A stretch of DNA of 64,000 bases from Aegilops tauschii subsp. strangulata. Taxonomy: Eukaryota > Streptophyta > Magnoliopsida > Poales > Poaceae. Positions 55,401-64,000 of this stretch are shown one piece after another (within the stretch, counting starts at the first letter, position 1; every line of letters starts with the position of its first letter). The translations under genes were made by a program, and so were the position numbers. The stretch is taken from contig NC_053039.3 of the NCBI RefSeq assembly GCF_002575655.3, positions 375,697,633 to 375,761,632 on the forward strand. Direction: 5' to 3'. The notes below the pieces were generated by a model. It saw nothing but the letters and a program-made list of their open reading frames with translations, was not told where the DNA came from and made no database searches.

Positions 55401-56639
55401 TCAGCAAGGTTATCCATTCTTCCATGAGGAAATTGTAAGACTTATTCTATAAGTTGTTTCCGATGGATCCTTTCTATCCAAAGTCTGACCTTTGCTTGAA
55501 GACCATGCCAATGCTACCTCGAAGCATGTCTGTGGTACTCCGATTTTCAATAAGAGCATTTGAAGAACAATGCTAAATTTTCTTTGTCCATTATCCAAAT
55601 ATCGTTGTTTGGTTAATGTCATGAAATTTCTCTCCCCTTTCCTAAAGGGTTTTCTACGTTATATCTCGTCATGGTTATCATGCTCTGCTTGCCCTTGGGA
55701 AGGATATACCCCTAAAAAATGTGTTTAAACACATTTGCCTTTCCATTGTTCTGTTTAATCTGACGATCACCTTTTCCTTTCCATTATTTTGTTTAATCTT
55801 TCTTGTGATCTATATGATATAAGCAATAATAATTCACTGCTTATGTAAACACCTTGGTGTACTACTCTGTCAATAAGACCCTGTTACTATTGTTGATGAC
55901 ATTCTTAGCCACCGATGGACGAGAACCTTGCCTATTGGTCCGCCTCGTTCAACGAGCAGGAAAATGGTTCTCTTCGTCCCTCGCCCTTGGTACCAACGTT
56001 GTTGTCGACATAACTGACAGGCTATTCTCTGGCATGCCTTGCTATCATAACTGTGCAAGATGTCATCGCCTTTCCTACTTTTAACCCACATGGTGGGCCC
56101 ATAACCCACAGTTCCACAGGATCGAAACCTGACTCTCCTGTACACCTTGTTGACAAAGTTATCCCTTACTCTTGGTTTCGTAGGTAATTCGCGAGCCACC
56201 TTTCGAGAGATCATAAATTTTGGTATCAGACACAACACTTATTCCCGTTGCTTTGAACCCTTTCATGCCCTGTTTCAGGCATCGATCGATTGCCTGCCTG
56301 CTTGAAACTTCCCATAATACCTACTCACTTTGCTCTCGATAATGTCTTAAGTTTCAATTCGAGGGTTACTTCTGCCACCTTCCCTGATGTTATCTACTAG
56401 ATAAGCAAACATTGTAGCGGACCATTTTTCCGTAATACCCCCTTATCCTTTCGTAAGTACGATGGAGTTCTCGAAGAAAGGACGACAACTTCATCATGAT
56501 GCATTGGAATAAAGAATTGAAGACATCAACGAAAGGGATTAACTTCTTCGAGAAGATCCGTTAGAATATCGTAACCAGAACTTTCTCCCTTACTCCCCTC
56601 TTAAATCTCGGGACGAGATTTCTTGTAGTGGAGGAGAAT
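52455..56639. other. E9 internal region, no coding domain
   Basis: 4.2 kb, pyrimidine-rich on the + strand, many short frames and none with a retroviral motif. The longest (53594-54025, 143 codons) is hydrophobic and of mixed composition, without a recognisable family. The last 35 bp contain ATCTCGGGACGAGATTTC and the purine tract. Confidence 0.7.
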
Positions 56640-59600
56640 TGTGACGCCCAGGTAGTTAAGCTACAGTAAACCTCTGTTAATGATGCCACGTCACGATGGT
56701 TACTGTTGCTAATCTCGTGTTAGTTCAAAACCGATTCAAATTAAAATTCAAAATCAAGTCAAACGTTAAAACTAAAATGTTCAAAATGGGACAAATAAAT
56801 CCTAAGTCATAATGGTGGAGAAACCACATTTTTGTAAAAACATTAAAAGCACTAAAATGATTTTGGTATTTTATAAAATACAAAAATATTTTATATCAGG
56901 GTAAAACTATTTTATATCAGGGTAAAACTTTTTATAGTAGTGGATTGTTCTAAAACATTATTTTAGGGGCTATAGATATAATTTACTAAATTAAAATTAA
57001 TGTGTAACTAAAATAAAACAGAAAAGAAAAATATGAAAAGGAAAAAAAAGGAATAAAACAACCCCCCCCCCTCCCCACTCGGCCACTCGACCCAGCTGCT
57101 AGCCAGGCCAAACCCCAGGCCGGCCCATCCCCTGCCTACTAACCCACTCCCCCTCCCACCGTAACCCTAACCTACCCACCGACGGCCACTCTCCCCCCCC
57201 CCACGTCGCTCGTTCCCCTTCCCTCCCGTGATCCAGATCGGGATCGACCCGATCTCGCCGCCTAACGCCGCCCGACGCCGCCCCGCCGTTCGCCGGACCT
57301 CCTCGTCAGACTGCCCGTCTCCGACTCTCCCTCGCCGGCTTCGTCGCCCGCCACCTCACGCTCCCATCTCCCTTGACGGATCTGCTCGTGCCCGAGGACG
57401 TCGTCCCCATCGTCGGAGCATGCCGCCGTCAAGCCCTCCCCGAGCACACTTTTGCACACCTATAGGGCCCGGTGAGCGCGCCCTCGATCCCCGTTTCGCC
57501 CCCGTCTCTATGTGGTTCGCCGCACCACGCCCGTCGCTGCGCGTCCGTGCCCACCTGCCCGTGCCACGTTCACTGTGCCTGCCGCTCCACGCCACTTTCC
57601 CGTGCCCAAGACCGTCGTGGCCGTGCTTCGCCCGCGCCCGTGCCTGCACCGCCCACTGCCGCCCGTGCTGCGTCGTGCCTCCCCGGCGCTCACCTCGCTA
57701 ACCTCCTTAGCCCGCGCTCGTCGCCCCGCGGCGCTCCTCGCCCCCGCTGCTCCTTCCCCGTGCGCCACGCCATCGCCTCTCCCCCCTGCGCCCTGTCCGC
57801 CGCGCCGCCCCGCGACCACGCCGGCGCGTGCGCTCGGCGCTGCTCCCCTTTTCCGCGGCTGCTGCAGCTCACTGCAGTGGCCGCCGGAGCCCCAATGCGT
57901 CCCGCCCTGTGGCTGGCCTGGGCGAGCGCCCAATCGGGCTGGCGCCCGATACCCGTGCCCATGCGCCCGCTATGGTCCCTGGACCATTGACAGCTGGGCC
58001 CCGCCCCAAAACAGTTTTTTTAAGAGTCAAAATAATAATAATATAATTAATTAATTAACTAAGTTAATTAACTTATTTAATTGTGATTAATTAACCTAAT
58101 CATTTAACTAATCTAGTTAATCCTGATTAGTTAGTATCAATCAATAACAAACGGGACCCACCTGCCAGCTTGACTGGTCAAAGGTCAAAGCTGACCGCTG
58201 ATGTCATGCTGACGTCATAAATGCGTTAGAATTATATTAATTCTAGAAAATGATTAAATCCTTTTTAAATTAATATAAAATAAACCGTACCTTGGATGGG
58301 AAAACCTTGTACATGAAAGTTGCTCAGAACGACGAGACGAATCCGAATACGCAGCCCGTTCGTCCACCGCACATCCCTAGCATAGCAAACACGCAACTTT
58401 CCCCCTCCGGTTCATCTGTCCGAAAACGCGAAACACCGGGAATACTTTCCCGGATGTTTCCCCCCTTTGCCGGTATCACCTATCCCTGCGTTAGATCACC
58501 CCTGGCACCGTGTATTACCTCGTTATGTTTTTTTCATGCTTTGTTTGCTCTGTATTTATTGTTTCTTCCCCCTCTTCTCTCCGATCAACTACGAGACTGA
58601 CGCCGCTGCTGGTGCCTGATCGACTACGTTGTTGACGACCCCTCCTTCTCGACTGAGCTTCCAGGCAAGCCCCCCCCTCGATCACCAGATATCGCCTATT
58701 CCCTCTCTCTACTGCTTGCATTAGATTAGTGTAGCATGTTACTGCTTTCGGCTAATCCTATTCTGCTGCATAGCCTGTCATTGTTGCTATAATGTTGATA
58801 CCTTTACCTGCTATCCTAATGCTTAGTATAGGATGCTAGTGTTCCATCAGTGGCCCTACATTCTTGTCCGTCTGCCATGCTATACTACTGGGCCGTGATC
58901 ACTTCGGGAGGTGATCACGAGCACATGCTATATACTTTATACTGTTACATTACTTATGATACTGTTCGGAGATGGGGGCTGAAGGGGCAGGTGGCTCCAT
59001 CCCGGTAGAGGTGGGCCTGGGTTCCCGACGGCCCCCGACTGTTACTTTGTGGCGGAGCGACATGGCAGGTTGAGACCACCTAGGAGAGAGGCGGGCCTGG
59101 CCCTAGTCGGCGTCCAAGGTTACTTCATAATAACACGCTTAACGAGATCTTGGTATTTGATCTGAGTTGGGTCGTTGACCTTATACGCACTAACCGCCAC
59201 GTGGGACAAGATATGGGCAACTGGCGTCGTGGTACCAGCCGAAGCTCTTTTTGACGTCAGCGACTGAGCGGCGCGCGCCGCATTGGACCGTAAGCTCGCG
59301 CTTGTATTAAGGGGGCTAGGTCTGCTTCCGGCCGCGTACGCAACGTGCAGGTGTGCAATGGGCGATGGGCCCAGACCCCTGCGCGCATAGGATTTAGACC
59401 GGCGTGCTGACCTCTCTGTTGAGCCTAGGTGGGGCTGCGACGTGTTGATCTCCCGAGGCCGGACATGACCCAGGAAAGTGTGCCCGGCCAGAGGGATCGA
59501 ACGTGTCGGGTAATGTGGTGCACCCCTGTAGGGAAGTTGATCTATTCGAATAGCCGTGTCCACGGTAACAGGCGACCCGGAGTTGTACCTTGACCTTATG

Positions 59601-60376
59601 ACAACTAGAACCGAATACTTAATAAAACACACCCTTTCAAGTGCCAGATATAACCCGGTGATCGCTCTCACACAGGGCGGCGAGGGGAGGATCGCCGGGT
59701 AGGATTTATGCTATGCAATGATACTTGGTGAACTTACCATCTTTTCTCTTCTACATGCTGCAAGATGGAGGCTGCCAGAAGCGTAGTCTTCGACAGGACT
59801 AGCTATCCCCCTCTTATTCTGGCTTTCTGCAGTTCAGTCCACTGATATTGCCTCTTTACACAGATACCCATGCATATGTAGTGTAGATCCTTGCTTGCGA
59901 GTACTTTGGATGAGTACTCACGGTTGCTTTTCTCCCTCTTTTCCCCCTTTCCATTCTACCTGGTTGTCGCAACCAGATGCTGGAGCCCAGGAGCTAGACG
60001 CCACCGTTGACGATGACTCCTACTACACCGGAGGTGCCTACTACTACGTGCAGGCCGCTGACGACAACCAGGAGTAGTTTAGGAGGATCCCAGGCAGGAG
60101 GCCTGCGCCTCTTTCGATCTGTATCCCAGTTTGTGCTAGCCTTCTTAAGGCAAACTTGTTTAACTTATGTCTGTACTCAGATATTGTTGCTTCCGCTGAC
60201 TCGTCTATGATCGAGCACTTGTATTCAAGCCCTCAAGGCCCATGGCTTGTATTCTGATGCTTCTATGACTTATTTTATTTTTAGAGTTGTGTTGTGATAT
60301 CTTCCCGTGAGTCCCTGATCTTGATCGTACACGTTTGCGTGCACGATTAGTGTACGATTGAATCGGGGGCGTCACA
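56640..60376 (+). repeat. E9 3' LTR
   Basis: 3737 bp, TGTGACGCCCAGG...GGGGGCGTCACA. Differs from the 5' LTR by substitutions and indels: a missing block after 56860, a local duplication of TTTTATATCAGGGTAAAAC near 56890-56930, and a shorter AAT microsatellite. Confidence 0.95.
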
Positions 60377-60381
60377 TTGTT

Positions 60382-63318
60382 CCGTCCTGATGGGGAACGG
60401 CTCGCATGCTTCTGTTCATGGTGTTGGTACGGTAGATCTGAAGTTTACTTTGGGAAAGATCGTGCAACTGAAGAACGTGCAACATGTCCCCGCCATCAAG
60501 AAGAATCTCGTTAGTGGTTCCTTTCTATGTAAAGAAGGGTTTAAGTTAGTATTTGAGTCTAACAAAGTAGTCGTATCTCGTTATGGACTATTTGTTGGAA
60601 AAGGATATGAGTGTGGTGGTTTGTTCCACCTTTCCCTAGAAGATTTATGTCATAAAGTTGTGAACCAAATTCATTCCCATGTGAACGAATGTGAGGTTTG
60701 GCATTCACGTCTTTGTCACATAAATTTCGGTTGTATGACGTGGCTAGCTAAGATGAATCTAATCCCGAGTTTCACTTTAGCCAAAGGCTCTAAGTGCCAT
60801 GCGTGTGTGCAAGCAAAGCAACCTCGTAAGCCTCACAAGCCTGCGAAGGAGAGACAGCTGGCACCACTAGAGCTCATACATTCAGATCTCTGTGAGATAA
60901 ATGGTGTGTTGACTAAAGGTGGAAAGAAATACTTCATGACTTTGATTGACGATTCCACTAGATTCTTTTATGTGTATTTGTTAAATACAAAGGATGAGGC
61001 TCTACACTACTTTAAAATCTATAAGGCTGAAGTTGAGAACCAACTTGAGAAGAAAATAAAACGAGTCCGGTCTGATCGTGGTGGAGAGTACTTTTCTAGT
61101 GAGTTCGATTTATTCTATGCAGAACATGGTATTATTCATGAGAGGACGCCTCCCTATTCACCCCAGTCAAATGGGGTTGCCGAACAGAAAAAAACGTACT
61201 CTAACAGATTTGGCTAACGCCATGTTAGATACATCGGGTTTATCCAAGGCATGGTGGGGGGAGGCTGTATTGACATCATGTCATGTCCTGAATAAAGTTC
61301 CCGCGAAGGATAATGAGATTACTCCCTATGAGAAATGGGAAAAGAAAAGAACTACACTCTCTTACTTGCGCACTTGGGGGTGTTTGGCAAAAGTCAATGC
61401 CGATCCCCAAAAAGCGTAAGCTTGGACCAAAGATCGTGGACTGCGTTAATTTGGGCTACACTAAGAATAGCGTTGGCTATAGATTTCTAGTAGTGAAATC
61501 TGAGGTACATGACCAGAAGGTCGGTACAATTATAGAGTCTAAGGATGCTACATTCTTTGATGATATTTTCCCCATGAGATATATGCAAAGCACTTCTAGA
61601 CTGGAATCTGATGAGACTCCTGAACCTGCCATTCCGATGGAATATTATGAACACAAAAGTGATGAAAGTTCATCAGAGGATGACGAGGAAACTCCTGTTA
61701 GGACTTAGGAGCAAGAGACAAAGGACTGCGAAGTCTTTTGGTGATGATTTCCTCGTGTACCTCGTGGATGACGACACTCCCAGTTCCATTTCACAAGCTT
61801 ATGCATCTCTAGATGCTGACTACTGGAAGGATGCGGTCCGTAGTGAGATGGATTCCATCTTGGCAAATGGGACATGGGAGATCACTGATCGCCCCTATGG
61901 TTTCCAACCATTGTGATGTAAGTGTGTGTTCAAGAACAAGCTTAGGCCCGATGGTACTGTTGAGAAGTACAAGGCTAGGCTTGTGGCCAAGGGTTATACC
62001 CAAAAAGAAGAAGAGGATTTATTTGATACTTACTCACCTGTGGCTAGACTGACAACCATTCGAGTGTTACTCGCATTGGCTGCCTCGCATGGTCTTCTCG
62101 TTCATTAGATGGACGTTAAGACGACTTTCCTCAACGGAGAGCTAGACGAGGAAATTTACATGCAACATCCATATGGCTTAGTAGTAAATGGTCAGGAAAG
62201 AAAGGTGTGCAAGCTAGTGAAATCTTTGTATGGCCTAAAACAAGCGCCTAAGCAATGGCATGAGAAGTTCAACACTACTCTGACATCTGCTGGCTTTGTT
62301 GTTAACGAAGCTGACAAATGTGTATACTATCGCTATGGTGGGGGCGAAGGAGTTATATTGTGTCTGTATGTCAATGACATACTGATATTTGGGACCCACC
62401 TCAAAGTCATTGAGGAGGTCAAGGCTTTTCTATCTCATAACTTTGAGATGAAAGACCTGGGCGTGGCTGATGTTATCTTGAACATCAAGCTACTGAGAAA
62501 TACTGAGGGTGGAATTACACTTTTGCAATCCCACTATGTTGAGAATATTTTGAGCCGTTTTCGATATTCAGACTTCAAACCTTCTGCAACACCATATGAT
62601 CTTAGCGTGCGGATTCGAAAGTTCGAAGGCACGACTGTAGATCAATTGAGATATTCTCAAGTGGTTGGTTCACTGATGTACCTAGCCTGTGCTACTCATC
62701 CTGACATCTCATTTGCTGTGTGCAAACTGAGCCGGTTTGTTTCCAATCCGGGAGATGTGCACTGGCATGCTGTTGAGCGAGTGATGCGCTATCTGCAAGG
62801 TACTGTGAACTACGAAATTCACTATTCTGGGTACCCGACAGTACTCGAGGGGTATAGTGATTTGAATTGGATATCTAATGCTGATGAGATGAAAGCCACA
62901 AGTGGATATGTCTTCACACTTGGTGGCGGTGATGTTTCCTGGAAGTCTTGAAAGCAGACGATCTTAACGAGATTGACTATGGAAGCAGAACTCACATCAT
63001 TAGACACATCATGCGTCAAAGCAAAATGGCTTCGTGAGCTTTTGATGGATTTGCCGGTGGTTGATAAACCAGTCCCGCTGTCCTTATGAACTGTGACAAT
63101 CAAACGGTGATTGCGAAGGCAAGAGTTCAAAGGACAATATGAAATCCACAAAGCACATAAGAACAAGATTAATATCTGTCAGAAAATCAAGAAACTCCGG
63201 AGTGATAGCGTTGGATTATATCCAGACGGCTAAAAATCTGGCAGACCTTTTTACGAAAGGGCTATCACGGATTGTGATAGAAAATGCATCGAGGGAGATG
63301 GGTATGAGACCCACGTAA
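60382..63318 (+). pseudogene. pol: E7 pol: integrase, reverse transcriptase, RNase H, broken
   Basis: Continues the protease end after E9. 60390-61217: pre-integrase finger (WHSRLCHINF ... CHACVQAKQPRKPHK) and integrase with D (LIHSDLCEING), D (RSDRGGEYFS) and E (NGVAEQ). Frameshifts near 61190, 61410 and 61700. RT from about 61800 ([45 protein letters not shown]). The catalytic motif is YVND at 62367-62378 instead of YVDD. RNase H follows (EGYSDLNWIS, MEAELTSLD). Stops at 61914, 62106 (TAG for an expected CAG) and 62949. The C-terminal tail (NLADLFTKGLSR) ends near 63318. Confidence 0.88.
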
Positions 63319-63861
63319 GTTGCCATGGGGGTAACCCAACCTATGTGATCAAAGATCCCGTGAATTATGACCTGGGAAAACAATCCAACGGTCAACTGAG
63401 GAGAGTATCCTTAGTTAACTCACTCCGTTGAAGATGCAATAATACTCTCAATTCTGTAAGGCAGGCTGACTTTTGTCTTAATGTGTTCCAAAGATTATGT
63501 AAGCAAGATGCTAACCTACAAAGCATTCTTTGGAGGAACACACCTATGTGAGCCCGACTGCTGGTCACAGTCTATGAGATTGGGTGATCTCTAGAAAGCT
63601 CATGAGAAGGTACGGAGTATGGCTAATAAGCTCCACCCGTGGGGTTTAGCCTTCGGCAGTCACGTATCAGCTGACAATGGGCGAAACTTCTACACGCCAA
63701 ACTGACAATTCAAGGCATAGTCCATTGTTCAGTTGTGAAGAAGTCTAATCCCATTGCTCTAGGTGGAAGTTCAACTTAATAGTCTCCACTGAAAATTCTG
63801 GTATATCAAACATTGTTTGGAACAGTTGACAAACTTATGTGCCTCGAGATCTGGTGGGGGT
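63319..63861. other. E7 3' non-coding region and polypurine tract
   Basis: About 540 bp without coding signal, ending in the purine-rich tract GAGATCTGGTGGGGGT (63846-63861) beside the 3' LTR. Confidence 0.8.
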
Positions 63862-64000
63862 TGTTGGATTATGGATGGGCTCAGGACCATATAAGACAAT
63901 AATCCCTGGTGAATCTCTAAGGCCCATGCATGTGTACGACAAGTGGTGGGAAGTGTGGGACGTTTAGTACCATACTGCTACAGTAAGAAGAGTGAGACCT
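63862..64000 (+). repeat. E7 3' LTR, start only
   Basis: 139 bp matching 44938-45076 with few differences; cut by the window edge. Confidence 0.95.

Larger units (their letters stand above)
48662..60376 (+). mobile_element. E9: Gypsy-type large retrotransposon derivative with 3.7-kb LTRs
   Basis: TSD TTGTT at 48657-48661 and 60377-60381. LTRs 48662-52439 and 56640-60376. Primer site TGGTATCAGAGC (initiator Met) at 52443-52454, an exact match. Purine tract AGTGGAGGAGAAT at 56627-56639. The internal 4.2 kb has no gag or pol motif. The 3' end CTCGGGACGAGATTTCTTG resembles the end of Tekay/Del-type chromoviruses, so it is probably a gutted derivative of that branch (inference). Confidence 0.92.
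44938..64000 (+). mobile_element. E7: Copia retrotransposon, right end outside the window (holds E8 and E9)
   Basis: 5' LTR from TGTTGGATTATGG (44938) to CCAACA (47670), split by E8; without E8 it is about 1010 bp. The 3' LTR starts at 63862 with the same sequence after a purine tract and runs off the window. Between them are gag-protease, then E9, then integrase, RT and RNase H in Copia order (integrase before RT). No standard initiator-Met primer site follows the 5' LTR. The 5-bp left flank is CCATT; the right duplicate is beyond the window. I do not assign a family name. Confidence 0.92.

Noticed and set aside
1..64000. Bacterial-type systems (defence islands, operons, riboswitches, rRNA)
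   Set aside because: Nothing of this kind is visible; content, splice signals and element types are those of a large grass nuclear genome.

Overview
This 64-kb window is intergenic DNA from a Triticeae (wheat/barley group) nuclear genome. The LTR termini (Fatima-like TGAGGGAGTCCTGG..., BARE/WIS/Angela-like ...TTCCCCAACA), the plant tRNA primer sites and the nested retrotransposon architecture all point there. I found no intact host gene. Nearly every base belongs to one of nine transposable elements, called E1-E9 below. Boundaries rest on terminal TG...CA, paired LTRs or inverted repeats, primer-binding and polypurine sites, and target-site duplications (TSDs) read directly from the sequence. 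Family names come from recognising termini and are tentative.

Left block (1-16262). E1 is a Gypsy element of the Tat type whose left end lies outside the window. It holds the integrase end, three tandem-repeat arrays, a spliced gene on the opposite strand and a 3' LTR (15686-16262). The antisense gene is split by E2 (5663-14751, TSD gcggt/gcgat), a Fatima-like Gypsy element. E2 has gag-protease only and its own five-exon antisense gene of the same type.

Middle block (16263-44937). About 1.5 kb of older DNA (16263-17421 plus 44613-44937) received E3, an Athila-like non-autonomous Gypsy element (17427-44607, TSD TTACC). The 3' LTR of E3 was hit by E4 (23681-43755, TSD GTGAT), a large retrotransposon with no retroviral genes. 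E4 in turn holds E5, a Mutator-like DNA transposon (25369-27748, 9-bp TSD TTCTCTGCC), and E6, a BARE/WIS/Angela-type Copia element (32199-43321, TSD GTTAT). E6 carries an internal duplication of its pol region.

Right block (44938-64000). E7 is a Copia element cut by the right window edge. Its 5' LTR holds E8, a solo LTR of the BARE/WIS/Angela type in reverse orientation (45295-47012, TSD AGTGC). Its protease region holds E9, a coding-poor Gypsy-type element with 3.7-3.8-kb LTRs (48662-60376, TSD TTGTT).

The nesting order gives relative ages: E2 is younger than E1; E5 and E6 are younger than E4, which is younger than E3; E8 and E9 are younger than E7. All pol genes are decayed by stops and frameshifts. 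The points most worth a second look are a predicted gag exon and intron that begin inside the E7 LTR, a tRNA-Lys-like sequence inside E4 (whose primer site fits the same tRNA), the E6 internal duplication, and the spliced antisense genes with their own TATA boxes in E1 and E2.
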